Assembly (NCBI RefSeq): GCF_001189845.1
Contig: NZ_LFLZ01000017.1
Span: 62,001-126,000 of the forward strand
Direction of reading: 5' to 3'
DNA from: Bradyrhizobium tropiciagri
GTDB taxonomy: Bacteria > Pseudomonadota > Alphaproteobacteria > Rhizobiales > Xanthobacteraceae
DNA: 64,000 nt
The position numbers and the translations under genes are program-made. Positions 55,731 through 64,000 of the stretch are shown piece after piece. Below the pieces are notes generated by a model that worked only from the letters and a program-made list of their open reading frames with translations, did no database searches and was not told the DNA's origin. Each line of letters starts with the position of its first letter. Positions within the stretch are counted from its first letter, which is position 1.

Positions 55731-56408
55731 TCAGCTTCCCATCGCCTGCCAGGCTTTGGAGGCGAATTGCCGCCGCCAGATCACGATCACGACCGCGGCT
55801 GTCGTGATGAACAGCACCCAGGGGCTGACGAACCAGCCGAGATAGCCGAGCGCGAAGAAGAACGCGCGCTGACCGCGGTTGAAGTGCCGGCCCGCGGTCT
55901 CGAACAGCCGCGTGGTGCGGATCACATGGGCCTCCGCCTCGGGCGTGTCGCGCTGGCCGGCCGGCGGCATCGCGCCGAACAGGATCGCAACATAGTTGAA
56001 CAGGCGATAGGCCCAGGCGAATTTGAAGAAGGTGTAAATGAAGATCAGGATCAGGCCGATGCACTTGATCTCCCACAACGCGGGCGAGGGCGAGAGGTTG
56101 ACCGGCAGCGCACCGAGCACGGCGAGCGCGTCGTTGGTGGCGCGCAGCAGCGCCAGCGCGCCGCCGATCGCGATCAGGCTGGTGGAGGCAAAGAACGCGG
56201 TGCCGTTCTGCAAGCTGGCCATGATCTGCATGTCGACCATCCGCGCGTCGCGGTGGAGCAGGTTCCGCACCCAGATCTCGCGATAGACATGCATCCGCGC
56301 CGACAGGCTGTCGCGCCCATAGGCGGTGTGCTCCAGCGTGATGGCATAGACCAGCCATTCCAGCGCAAAGAAGCTGACCGCTAGGATGTCGACCCAATAG
56401 CCGGTCAT
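55731..56408 (-). CDS. DUF599 family membrane protein
   Basis: The 225-residue protein has four hydrophobic helices (VDILAVSFFALEWLVYAI; FFASTSLIAIGGALALL; CIGLILIFIYTFFKFAW; SPWVLFITTAAVVIVIW) and the conserved D-x-R-M-V-D-x-Q-I and AHVIRTTRLFETAGRHFNRG segments of the DUF599 family. The role is unknown. ATG 56408 begins at the first membrane helix. It converges on the TonB-like gene across the palindromic repeat. Confidence 0.85.
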   Translation of the reverse strand: MTGYWVDILAVSFFALEWLVYAITLEHTAYGRDSLSARMHVYREIWVRNLLHRDARMVDMQIMASLQNGTAFFASTSLIAIGGALALLRATNDALAVLGALPVNLSPSPALWEIKCIGLILIFIYTFFKFAWAYRLFNYVAILFGAMPPAGQRDTPEAEAHVIRTTRLFETAGRHFNRGQRAFFFALGYLGWFVSPWVLFITTAAVVIVIWRRQFASKAWQAMGS

Positions 56409-56529
56409 GGTGTCGTCCTTCGTGAGCGCGCGGCCGCCAATCCGCGCTGCGTTGCATCCCGCGTCATGTACAGGTTGAACGCGTGCAATGCACTATGGCA
56501 AACTGCGCGAGCAACAGGATTCCCCGGAC

Positions 56530-57183
56530 ATGCTCAAGCTCGTTATCGGCAACAAGAACTATTCGTCATGGTCGATGCGGCCATGGCTGGCACTGCGCGC
56601 CAACAACATCCCGTTCGAAGAGGTCTTCGTCCCGCTCTACACCGATCAGGCCGACAAGGACCGCATCCTCTCATTCAGCGAGGCCGGCAAGGTGCCGACG
56701 CTGATCGACGGCGACCTCACGGTGTGGGATTCGCTGGCGATCATCGAATATCTGGCCGAGAAATTTCCCGAGGCGAAGCTGTGGCCGGCGGATCGCGCCG
56801 CGCGCGCGCATGCTCGCGCGATCTCGGCGGAGATGCATTCCGGCTTCGTGCCGCTGCGCAGCGAATGCGGCATGAACCTGCACCGGCCGATCCGCGCCAT
56901 CGCGCTGTCGGACGATGCGCGGGGCAATGTCGCGCGGATCGAGGAGATCTGGGCCGACTGCCACGCGCGCTATGGCAAGCAGGGGCCGTTCCTGTTCGGG
57001 GCATTCTCGGCGGCGGATGCGATGTACGCCCCGGTGGTGCATCGCTTCCGTACCTACGCGATCCCGGTGAAGCCCGAGGCGAAGCACTATGTCGACGCCA
57101 TGATGGCGCTGCCGGCATTCCAGGAATGGACCCGCGATGGCCTGGCCGAGACGCTGCGGATCGACCGATTCGAGGACGCCTGA
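56530..57183 (+). CDS. Glutathione S-transferase family protein
   Basis: The 217-residue protein has a thioredoxin-fold N-terminal domain (MLKLVIGNKNYSSWSMRPWL) with the glutathione-contact serines. KVPTLIDGDLTVWDSLAIIE follows (cis-Pro and Asp-Ser motif), then an all-helical C-terminal domain ending RTYAIPVKPEAKHYVDAMMA. It should conjugate or reduce substrates with glutathione. ATG 56530 is chosen over 56488 because the fold begins there. Confidence 0.88.
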   Translation: MLKLVIGNKNYSSWSMRPWLALRANNIPFEEVFVPLYTDQADKDRILSFSEAGKVPTLIDGDLTVWDSLAIIEYLAEKFPEAKLWPADRAARAHARAISAEMHSGFVPLRSECGMNLHRPIRAIALSDDARGNVARIEEIWADCHARYGKQGPFLFGAFSAADAMYAPVVHRFRTYAIPVKPEAKHYVDAMMALPAFQEWTRDGLAETLRIDRFEDA

Positions 57184-57299
57184 CGGTCGCAGCACTGCCG
57201 AATTGTGACAGCCGCCGCAAAGATCGCAGCTTGACGCCGCGGGGCCGAAGGCGTCGAATCCGACAGGCTGGTTTTGCAAGTCGTGAAAGGACTTAGACC

Positions 57300-57668
57300 A
57301 TGGGCATTCTCGATTCCCTGGAGAATTCGCCGGAGCTGAAAGGCATGCTTGGCCAGCTCGGGGCGGCCGTGATCCCCGTCGTGCTCGGCGAGGTGATGGG
57401 CAATGGCGGGCAGGGCGGCTTGTCCGCGATTGTGGCCAAGCTCGAGCAGGCCGGGCTCGGCGAGCAGGTCAAATCCTGGATCGGCACCGGCCAGAACCTG
57501 CCGATCACGGCCGAGCAGCTCCAGCAGGTGCTGGGCAGCGATACGGTCAAGCAGCTCGCCGCCAGGTTCAACATCCCCGTCGACCAGCTGTCCCAGGTGC
57601 TGGCCCAGCAGCTTCCGGGTGCGGTCGATAGCGCGAGCCCGAACGGGAAGCTGCCGCATACCGCCTGA
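57300..57668 (+). CDS. YidB/DUF937 family protein
   Basis: The 122-residue protein is Gly/Gln/Leu-rich and shows the YidB pattern: MGILDSLENSPELKGMLGQL, IVAKLEQAGLGEQVKSWIGT and a helical pair around LPITAEQLQQVLGSDTVKQL. YidB proteins are common cytosolic proteins of unclear role. It stands alone with a purine-rich GGAC just before the ATG. Confidence 0.85.
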   Translation: MGILDSLENSPELKGMLGQLGAAVIPVVLGEVMGNGGQGGLSAIVAKLEQAGLGEQVKSWIGTGQNLPITAEQLQQVLGSDTVKQLAARFNIPVDQLSQVLAQQLPGAVDSASPNGKLPHTA

Positions 57669-57886
57669 GCCGGTGGAACCGGGTTCCCGCCGGGGCCCGG
57701 CTCGCAATTTCCGGCTGGCACGTAAATTGCTGTCTATCACCCTGAAAAACCTGCAAAAATAGCGCGCTCGCCATGCCCCAATCTTGCTGGATTTGGGGCA
57801 GGGCGATGTGCTAGCTTGCCGCAGGGTTCTCAAAATGCCGGCCAGAGCTATCGGGACTGTCAGCTCGGCCAGCAATCTCTAAAAAA

Positions 57887-58090
57887 ATGGAGAGGGCGTT
57901 GAAGCATAAGTACTCGATTGGCGAGATCGTCTATTTCACGGCCAGCAACGTGGCGCGCCCCGCTGCGAGCGGCACCTATGAGGTGATCCGCCTGCTGCCG
58001 ACCGAGGGGGACGACTGTCAGTACCGCATCAAGAGCTCGACTGAAGCTTTCGAACGGGTGGCCAAGGAGAGCCAGCTCGCGCTGTCCTGA
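57887..58090 (+). CDS. Small conserved hypothetical protein (67 residues)
   Basis: The product reads KHKYSIGEIVYFTASNVARP and then TYEVIRLLPTEGDDCQYRIK, probably a small beta-barrel (SH3/KOW-like, inference). GGAGAGG lies between ATG 57887 and an in-frame TTG at 57899 (LKHKYS), so the true start may be 57899. Short proteins with the end SxxExxRVAKExQL are conserved in Bradyrhizobium. The function is unknown. Confidence 0.7.
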   Translation: MERALKHKYSIGEIVYFTASNVARPAASGTYEVIRLLPTEGDDCQYRIKSSTEAFERVAKESQLALS

Positions 58091-58243
58091 ACGAGTTGTG
58101 CGCAAGCCGGCGGCTGGCGCGGGTTTCCCGCCGCCGCCGTCAAAAGGCCCTGTTCGCAGACCCATTGTGCTGAAGGTTGGACGTCGGGGTGGCGACGTTG
58201 GCCGTCGCCGATTGTGCTTACGCTGCGTTGAGGGACATCGCGC

Positions 58244-59200
58244 ATGAATTGGGCTTCCTCGCTGGACCAGATCTGGCGCTCACCGACCTTCCCGATGTGG
58301 CTGACGCTGGCCGCCGCGGGGTTCTTTGGGATCGTTGTTCTGGTCACGCTGCTGCGCGCGGAAAAATCCGTCGCCAACGGCGCGCTGACCGTCATCACGC
58401 TGCTATCGATCGCGGTCGCGGTCGCCGCGACAATCCGCGGCTTCGGGCCGGGCGGGCAGGCGGCAGCGCTGAGCGAGACACGCACCGCGCAATTGACCAG
58501 CCAGACGGTGCCGGCGCTGGCCTGCGTCGACGATCTCGCCGGGGATGCTGTTCTCAATGCCTGCGAGAAGGTGCTGTTCGGTTCATCCGATACGGCCGCG
58601 GCGGCGGTCAGCTACGCGGCGGCGCAGATCTCGCGCCTGACTGCGCTCGGCGACCTCGCAACCGCGGAGCGCAATTCAACCACCGAGTTGCAGGCGCTGC
58701 GCCGCGCCATCGAGCACGATCGATACGGCCTGGTAGCGTATGCGCTGATGGCGCGCGACCACTGCACGCCGACGGCATGCCCTGCATTCCGCTCGCTTGG
58801 CGACAACCATCAGATCGTCGCCAACATGAACGATCGGACCTATGAGAACCTGATCACGCGCTACGCGTCGTCCTGGAACGCGCCCGCTATGGCCGCCCAG
58901 CCGTCGGCTGCCGGCCTGGTCGCGGCGCTGCCGCCGTCGATGCCGACCGGCAAGCCGACCAATGCGGAGTTTCCAAGCTCGGCGGACACCCCGCCGGTCA
59001 GCATCATGACGCCCGTACCGGCGAAGCCGGCGGCTGCGGCACCGCCGCCGGCCGCGCGCGCTGCCGCTGCGCCGCCCGCGGCCCCGAAGCGGCCGCCCGC
59101 CGCGAAGCGTCCGGTCCAGATCGCGCCGGCTGCTGCTCCTGCGCCAGCGGCAGCGCCACCTGCCGCGGCGAGCGCGCCGGCGGCCGCGAGCCAGGACTAG
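58244..59200 (+). CDS. Membrane-anchored protein with Pro/Ala-rich tail
   Basis: The 318-residue protein has two N-terminal hydrophobic helices (MWLTLAAAGFFGIVVLVTLL and LTVITLLSIAVAVAATI). A soluble domain with five cysteines follows (ACVDDLAGDAVLNACEKVLF and DHCTPTACPAFRSLGDN), then a low-complexity Pro/Ala tail after residue 240. The paired Cys suggest a periplasmic domain. The family is not recognised, but the gene is intact and has normal core-genome base use. Confidence 0.65.
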   Translation: MNWASSLDQIWRSPTFPMWLTLAAAGFFGIVVLVTLLRAEKSVANGALTVITLLSIAVAVAATIRGFGPGGQAAALSETRTAQLTSQTVPALACVDDLAGDAVLNACEKVLFGSSDTAAAAVSYAAAQISRLTALGDLATAERNSTTELQALRRAIEHDRYGLVAYALMARDHCTPTACPAFRSLGDNHQIVANMNDRTYENLITRYASSWNAPAMAAQPSAAGLVAALPPSMPTGKPTNAEFPSSADTPPVSIMTPVPAKPAAAAPPPAARAAAAPPAAPKRPPAAKRPVQIAPAAAPAPAAAPPAAASAPAAASQD

Positions 59201-59217
59201 GCGCGGGCCTGCGCGCG

Positions 59218-59243
59218 ATGACGGCGGCCTGAGCTGCCGTCAT
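59218..59243. repeat. Hairpin after the membrane protein gene
   Basis: ATGACGGC (59218-59225) and GCCGTCAT (59236-59243) pair around a ten-base loop 18 bases after the stop. Only a weak T-containing stretch follows, so it may be a terminator or a small repeat. Confidence 0.4.
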
Positions 59244-59330
59244 TGCATTGTTCCCTGCGGTAATCCCGATATCCACTGCCGCTTCCATCGCTCCCTTTTC
59301 AAAGCGCGCGCCGGCCGCTACATCCGCCGT

Positions 59331-59771
59331 ATGCCGCTTCATCTCATCAAGCTCGCCGTCGGTTGCGACTCGGTCAAGGAACTCAAGGGCTGGGTTGCCG
59401 AACGGATGGCGACTGCCAAGAAAAAGGGCCTGCCGCTCCGTCACGTCCACATCACGCGGATGACGCCGAAGCGCGAGGAGGAGATCCTCGCCGGCGGCTC
59501 GCTGTACTGGGTGATCCGCGGCGAGATCGCGGCGCGCGAGAAGATCATCGCGATCGAGCCGTTCCGCGACAAGGACGGCATCGGGCGCTGCCGCATCGTG
59601 ATGCAGCCCAAGGTGATCGCCGTCTCGCCGCGGCCGATGCGGCCGTTCCAGGGCTGGCGCTATCTGACCGCGGACTCCGCGCCCGCAGACCTCACCAGGT
59701 CGAGCGCGGCCAGCGTGGCGTCGATGCCCGAGCCGATGCGCCGCGAGCTGCGCGACCTCGGATTGCTCTGA
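59331..59771 (+). CDS. DUF1489 family protein
   Basis: The 146-residue protein matches DUF1489, an alphaproteobacterial family without known function: MPLHLIKLAVGCDSVKELKG start, HITRMTPKREEEILAGGSLY centre, and PRPMRPFQGWRYL near the end. It is a soluble mixed alpha/beta protein. The gene is alone between the membrane protein gene and a convergent secreted-protein gene. Confidence 0.88.
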   Translation: MPLHLIKLAVGCDSVKELKGWVAERMATAKKKGLPLRHVHITRMTPKREEEILAGGSLYWVIRGEIAAREKIIAIEPFRDKDGIGRCRIVMQPKVIAVSPRPMRPFQGWRYLTADSAPADLTRSSAASVASMPEPMRRELRDLGLL

Positions 59772-59793
59772 GCAATCGGATTGCTGTGAGCAA

Positions 59794-60540
59794 TTACTGA
59801 GTGACGAGATGCAGCCGGCCCCATTCGGACGCCGGAATCTCGACATAGCGGCCGCCGCCCGCATTGCTGACGGCGACATCGAGCAGCTCGTGATCTATTC
59901 CCATCTCGCCGAGATAGCGCCGGAACTGGTCGGTGAAGATCGAGGTCAGGCTCTCGCGATGCTCGGCCGAGACGTTGGGCGCGATCCGGTTCTGGATCGC
60001 CATGCCGCTCAGCACCACATGGCTGCCCGCGAGCAGGCTGCGGTGCACGCCGCCCGACAGCATCAGCACGCAGGCGAAATCGCAGGCGATGCCGGACAGC
60101 TTCTCCTTCGCATCCAGCGGGCCACCGGGCCGCTTGAGCGCGAAGCATTCCTCCTCGGATTTTCCGCTGCAGGCCTCGACCTCGGTCGCCGCGACCACGG
60201 CATCGATGCTGCGATCGCGCAGGATGCGGCCAAGGCTGGCGGCGACATTGAGGTTGGAGTTCCCCTTGATGTTGATCACCACCGGGAGCTTGCGGCCGTT
60301 CTGCCGGTCGAGGATCGCCAGCAGGCGCTTGTAGGTGTCCCACTGCACGGAGCCTTCGGCCGCGATCCAGTCCGAGCAACCGGGGCCGCAGGCATCGGAC
60401 GCACCATGCGCAACATAGAAGATCATCGCGCCGGGCACCGAATTGACCCCGCCGACCGGCGGCCGGGTCTGCGCCTGCGCCAGGCCCGCGGCCAATAGCG
60501 CGATGCCGAGAAGAATGCCTTGCCTGAAATACCTGCTCAT
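59794..60540 (-). CDS. Secreted protein with a possible ClpP/crotonase-like fold
   Basis: The 248-residue protein has a signal peptide (ILLGIALLAAGLAQAQ). Its mature domain has a layout reminiscent of predicted periplasmic proteins with a ClpP-like fold: VVINIKGNSNLNVAASLGRI, then a Cys-containing segment, and CDFACVLMLSGGVHRSLLAG around a possible serine. Four cysteines flank these strands. The assignment to that fold is an inference from strand order and the SxxxL-G-R and G-G-x-x-R motifs. The gene is convergent with DUF1489. Confidence 0.55.
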   Translation of the reverse strand: MSRYFRQGILLGIALLAAGLAQAQTRPPVGGVNSVPGAMIFYVAHGASDACGPGCSDWIAAEGSVQWDTYKRLLAILDRQNGRKLPVVINIKGNSNLNVAASLGRILRDRSIDAVVAATEVEACSGKSEEECFALKRPGGPLDAKEKLSGIACDFACVLMLSGGVHRSLLAGSHVVLSGMAIQNRIAPNVSAEHRESLTSIFTDQFRRYLGEMGIDHELLDVAVSNAGGGRYVEIPASEWGRLHLVTQ

Positions 60541-60684
60541 TCCGACCGCCTGTGAAAGGCGCGATCATCCCTGCGTCGCGAGCGTGGCGCAAGCACGACC
60601 CGGCCGCACAGATGAGGCGGGGCTTTCATTACAGGTTCGCCGCTGGTTTGCGCGTGAACCGCATCACACTTTACGGATCCCGGT

Positions 60685-61536
60685 TCACACCGCGATGTTG
60701 TCGATCAGGCGCGTGCTGCCGAGCCTTGCCGCGACCAGCATCCGCATCGGGCCGTCCTTCAGCGATCCGATCGGCGCCAGGGTGGCGGCGTGGCGGACCT
60801 CGAGATAGTCGAGCACAAAGCCGGCCTTGGTGATCTCAGCGGCGCCGGCGGCCATTGCGGTTGCGGTGTCCTCGCCGCCGCGCAGGCGGCCTGCCGCTTG
60901 CTTCATCACGCGGTTGAGCTCGGGGGCCGCGCGCCGTTCGTCCGGCGAGAGGTAGACGTTGCGCGAGGACATCGCGAGGCCGTCGCGTTCGCGCACCGTC
61001 TTGGATCCGATCACCTTGACGCCGAGGTCGAGGTCCGCGGCCATCTGGGTCACGACCCGGAGCTGCTGAAAGTCCTTCTCGCCGAAGATCGCAACATCGG
61101 GCCGGACCTGGGTGAACAGCTTGCCGACCACGGTTGCGACGCCGCCAAAGAAATGCGGCCGGAAGCGATCCTCGAGCCCGGCGGTCGCCGGTCCCTCCGG
61201 CACGATTCGGGTGGCGAAGCCGTCCGGGTACATCGCCTTCACCTCGGGGTGCCAGATCAGGTCGACGCCCTCGGCGGCAAGCTTGGCGACGTCTTCCTTC
61301 CAGGTGCGCGGATACGAACCGAAGTCTTCGGTGGGAGCAAATTGCGTCGGGTTGACGAAGATGGACACAACGACCCGCTTGGCGCGGCGCTTGGCGAGCC
61401 GCACCAGCGACACATGGCCGTCATGGAGCGCACCCATGGTTGGGACCAGCGCGACGGTCGCCTTCTTGGCGCGCAGGGTGTCGACGGCGCGACGTAGGGC
61501 GGGGACGGTACGGACGACGGTGGGATTTCTCGGCAT
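60685..61536 (-). CDS. panC: Pantothenate synthetase
   Basis: The 283-residue enzyme joins pantoate and beta-alanine with ATP in coenzyme A synthesis. It has the HIGH-like motif PTMGALHDGHVSLV, VSIFVNPTQFAPTEDFGSYP, GVATVVGKLFTQVRPDVAIF, GEKDFQQLRVV and the K-M-S-K-S-like SSRNVYLSPDER. ATG 61536 gives the usual start MPRNPTVVRTVPALRRAVDT; the upstream open frame is not conserved. panB is not next to it. Confidence 0.95.
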   Translation of the reverse strand: MPRNPTVVRTVPALRRAVDTLRAKKATVALVPTMGALHDGHVSLVRLAKRRAKRVVVSIFVNPTQFAPTEDFGSYPRTWKEDVAKLAAEGVDLIWHPEVKAMYPDGFATRIVPEGPATAGLEDRFRPHFFGGVATVVGKLFTQVRPDVAIFGEKDFQQLRVVTQMAADLDLGVKVIGSKTVRERDGLAMSSRNVYLSPDERRAAPELNRVMKQAAGRLRGGEDTATAMAAGAAEITKAGFVLDYLEVRHAATLAPIGSLKDGPMRMLVAARLGSTRLIDNIAV

Positions 61537-61809
61537 CTGGTCTCGACTCGTGGGGCAATCCGGGTGGGATGTTTGGTGTTCGGCAGGTAGCGCAGCTACC
61601 AAGTCCGAGCCGTTATCGGCAAACCGCCGTATGAGCATTACCCGATCTCGAACGCGCATGGATCGCGGGCCTCGTGCCGCCGATCGACGCAGCCGGCCTG
61701 CTCGTTCGATTCATCATTAAGGTCGGCCGCAATTGATTTCCGTTCGCAGTGATGCATTTCACTTGACCGCGGCCGTGCTCGATTTGAAGATCATCGCGGG
61801 GATTGAATC

Positions 61810-62733
61810 ATGTTGGTGCAGGCTAGTCAGGGTCAATCCGGCTCCGCACATGTCGTGGTGCTCGGCAACGAGAAGGGTGGTTCGGGCAAGTCGACCACCG
61901 CCCTGCATATCGCCGTTGCGCTCCTGAAGGCCGGTCAGCGCGTCGCCACCATCGATCTCGACTGCCGCCAGCAAAGCTTCACCCGCTACATCAGCAATCG
62001 CCAGGCCTGGGCGCGGCGCTCCGGGCTCGATCTCGAACTCCCCGCGCACCATTGCATCAAGTATGGCGAGACGATGCAGATCGAGGAAAACGAGAACGCC
62101 GAGTTCCAGCAGTTCATGACCGCCGTGAGCGCGGTGGAACGTGCCTATGATTTCATCGTCATCGATACCCCCGGCTCGGACAGCTACCTGATGCGGCTGG
62201 CGCATTCGATGGCCGACACGCTGGTGACGCCGATCAATGACAGCTTCCTCGATTTCGACGTGCTGGGCACCGTCGATCCCGCGACCTACGCGGTGATCGG
62301 CGAGAGCCACTATGCAGAAATGGTGCGCGACACCAGGCGCAAGCGCCGCCAGCTCGACGGTGCCTCGACCGACTGGATCGTGGTCCGCAACCGGCTGTCG
62401 ATGCTCGGCTCGCGCAACAAGCAGCTGGTCGCCGACGGCTTGAAGCAGCTGTCGCTCCGGCTCGGGTTCCGGGCGGTCGACGGCTTTGCCGAGCGGGTGG
62501 TCTATCGCGAATTCTTCCCGCGCGGGCTGACGGCGCTCGACGAGATCGACGAGGCGACGCTCGGCACCCGCCCGAACCTCGGCCACGTCACCGCCCGCGA
62601 GGAGGTGATGAGCCTGCTCCGCCAGCTCAAGCTACCGCTCGACGAACGCGGCCGCCGCCGCGCCGCCAACCGGGCCGAATGGTTCAGCCAGGTCGACAAG
62701 CCGCTCGAAGTCGACGACATCATCGGCAGCTAG
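61810..62733 (+). CDS. mipZ: Division-plane positioning ATPase MipZ
   Basis: This 307-residue ParA/MinD-family ATPase has a deviant Walker A (GNEKGGSGKSTTA), a Walker A' segment ATIDLDCRQQSFTRY and a Walker B-like FIVIDTPGSDS. MipZ forms a gradient from the poles with ParB and inhibits FtsZ there, so the septum forms at midcell; it is characteristic of alphaproteobacteria. The length and the C-terminal REFFPRGLTALDEI segment fit MipZ rather than ParA. Confidence 0.92.
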   Translation: MLVQASQGQSGSAHVVVLGNEKGGSGKSTTALHIAVALLKAGQRVATIDLDCRQQSFTRYISNRQAWARRSGLDLELPAHHCIKYGETMQIEENENAEFQQFMTAVSAVERAYDFIVIDTPGSDSYLMRLAHSMADTLVTPINDSFLDFDVLGTVDPATYAVIGESHYAEMVRDTRRKRRQLDGASTDWIVVRNRLSMLGSRNKQLVADGLKQLSLRLGFRAVDGFAERVVYREFFPRGLTALDEIDEATLGTRPNLGHVTAREEVMSLLRQLKLPLDERGRRRAANRAEWFSQVDKPLEVDDIIGS

Positions 62734-63171
62734 CTATCGTGAATTCATAGGGGCCGCTTCCAGGTCGCTCGTGCGGGAGGCGCGTGGCCAAAATATCGAA
62801 AACAACCCCATGCAAAGCAGCCGGTGGTGGCCAGCGCTCGACCAGGCTACTTGACACGTCGGGCAACTCACCGGTATTTTTCCAATATTCCGAAATTGCG
62901 CGCGTGCGCTCGTCCGAGGGGGCATGGGGCATTTGCATGCTTCCGTCATGCTGGCGGGCCGCAGTCCACCCCTACGCAATCCGCAACGAAATCGGTTTGC
63001 TGGCGATCACCACGGCGGTCATTGTGATCGTTGCCGCTGAACATCCAGAGACGGCCTGGCTTGAGGAATCGGCCAGCCGAATTCTGAAGCCGGCGAGCGC
63101 GGACTGAAATTCTCGGGCAGATTTTCCGAAAGATCGGTTTGGGCGGTCGCAAGCTGCGAAGCGAGGATCGA
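62734..63171. other. Intergenic region with a repeat shared with the retron msd
   Basis: No coding frame here is convincing. The 17-mer GTCCACCCCTACGCAAT at 62964-62980 is identical to one arm of the msd hairpin at 27124-27140. The stretch ACTTGACACGTCGGGCAA at about 62850 also resembles dispersed Bradyrhizobium repeats (recollection). The region probably consists of decayed repeat units. Confidence 0.5.
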
Positions 63172-64000
63172 ATGGAACGGCGCCAATTCATGTCACTTCT
63201 CGGCGGAGCTGCGTTGGCACCGCTCTCCAGCTTGCCGGTCTATGCGGATCCCGCCGACGGCTGCAACGTTCCGGTCGGGCGAGACGACGGCTGGCCGGTC
63301 GCCACCGTGACTGAGGACAAGCTCATCGACCGCCAGGCGCTCTGCGCCATGGCCGATCGGATCGCGGCCACGAGCGACGGCAACATCCATTCCGTGCTGG
63401 TGGTCCGTGGCGGCAGGCTGGAGTTCGAGCGCTACTTCAGGGGCCACGACGAGGTCCCCGGCCGCTTCTACGGCAGCCGGGTCGAAGACGTCACCTTCAA
63501 TGCCGATACGCTGCACAATTTGAAGTCGGTCTCGAAGAGCGTCGCCTCGCTCGCCGTCGGGATCGCGATCGATCGCGGGCTGATCCGCAGCATCAACGAG
63601 CCGATCTTCAGCTTCTTCCCGGAATTGTCAGACCTGCGGTCCCCCGACAAGGACCGCATCCAGCTCGTGCACGCCCTCACCATGTCGATGGGATTGGCGT
63701 GGGTGGAGGCGACGCCGGCGACGGGAGACGACAATGACGAGGTGCGGATGCATCAGGCGTCGGATCCGTGCCGTTACGTCCTCGGGCTTTCGGCAACGGG
63801 CGAGCCGGGACAGCAGTTCCTCTACAACACCGGCGCGCTGACGCTGGTGTCGGCCATCATCCGCAAGGCGACTGGCCATCCGCTCGACGAGTTTGCGCGC
63901 ACCGAATTGTTCGAGCCTCTCGGCATCACCGCCTTCGAATGGAGCCGGGTCAAAGGGGACAGCGATGCCGGTGGCGGCTTGCGCCTGCGCCCGCGGGACA
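63172..64000 (+). CDS. Serine hydrolase of the beta-lactamase class C / esterase family (truncated by window end)
   Basis: The frame from ATG 63172 stays open for 276 codons to the window end. A twin-Arg type leader (MERRQFMSLLGGAALAPLSS) suggests Tat export. The S-x-x-K catalytic motif is in LKSVSKSVASLAVG, a Y-x-N-type motif is in FLYNTGALTLVSAI, and EVRMHQASDPCRYV precedes it. Proteins of this group act as esterases, peptidases or beta-lactamases. The C-terminal H/K-x-G motif lies outside the window. Confidence 0.85.
   Translation, partial: MERRQFMSLLGGAALAPLSSLPVYADPADGCNVPVGRDDGWPVATVTEDKLIDRQALCAMADRIAATSDGNIHSVLVVRGGRLEFERYFRGHDEVPGRFYGSRVEDVTFNADTLHNLKSVSKSVASLAVGIAIDRGLIRSINEPIFSFFPELSDLRSPDKDRIQLVHALTMSMGLAWVEATPATGDDNDEVRMHQASDPCRYVLGLSATGEPGQQFLYNTGALTLVSAIIRKATGHPLDEFARTELFEPLGITAFEWSRVKGDSDAGGGLRLRPRD

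Noticed and set aside
1..64000. CRISPR arrays, tRNA or rRNA genes
   Set aside because: No regularly spaced repeats and no cloverleaf or rRNA-like segments were seen by eye; a covariance search could still find a tRNA.

Overview
The window reads as chromosomal DNA of a GC-rich alphaproteobacterium, most likely Bradyrhizobium or a close relative. This is inferred from a C4-pathway 5-aminolevulinate synthase (hemA), MipZ, a DUF6894 small protein, DUF1489 and DUF599 proteins, and long palindromic intergenic repeats of the kind common in that genus. No rRNA, tRNA or CRISPR array was seen.

Layout. 1-5.7 kb: small metabolic genes (MBL-fold hydrolase, LysR/SDR pair, flavin reductase), several broken by single-base frameshifts. 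5.9-8.2 kb: two small coupled genes, hemA and a small secreted protein. 8.4-23.6 kb: an accessory island with a decayed ParB-like gene, a DUF736 gene, IS481 and IS630 remnants, and then a run of defence-like genes. These are a small XRE regulator, a protein with a C-terminal zinc ribbon, a Vsr-like nuclease protein followed by a HEPN-type protein, and a two-gene operon. That operon encodes a roughly 1,375-residue protein with a HigA-type HTH and nuclease-like region, plus a 494-residue PD-(D/E)XK protein, behind a perfect palindromic operator. 23.8-25.2 kb: a GH16 glucanase. 25.2-32.2 kb (minus strand): a complete-looking retron with a WGR/repeat protein, a SWIM zinc-finger protein, a structured msr-msd locus with a1/a2 inverted repeats, and a reverse transcriptase with a C-terminal membrane tail.

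32.4-37.6 kb: a membrane protein, two NodB-type polysaccharide deacetylases, mgtE and an HTH protein. 37.6-43.9 kb: a phosphonate catabolic cluster (LysR, Fe-dependent alcohol dehydrogenase, phosphonoacetate hydrolase, phosphonoacetaldehyde dehydrogenase, OPA/GlpT-like transporter) without an aminotransferase, which suggests 2-hydroxyethylphosphonate as a substrate. 44.2-50.3 kb: an overlapping operon (MFS transporter, arylmalonate-decarboxylase-like enzyme, GntR regulator, hydantoin racemase, dihydropyrimidinase-like hydrolase, alpha/beta hydrolase) for a cyclic amide or malonate-type compound. 50.6-53.7 kb: a secreted phosphoesterase and a di-heme peroxidase. 53.7-64 kb: housekeeping and conserved genes including an aldo/keto reductase, a TonB-like protein, a GST, YidB, panC, mipZ and a partial serine hydrolase.

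A cross-cutting feature is about ten single-base frameshifts in otherwise well-preserved genes. Most fit loss of one base from a GG or CC pair. They may be sequencing indels rather than real pseudogenes, so broken genes here should be read with caution.
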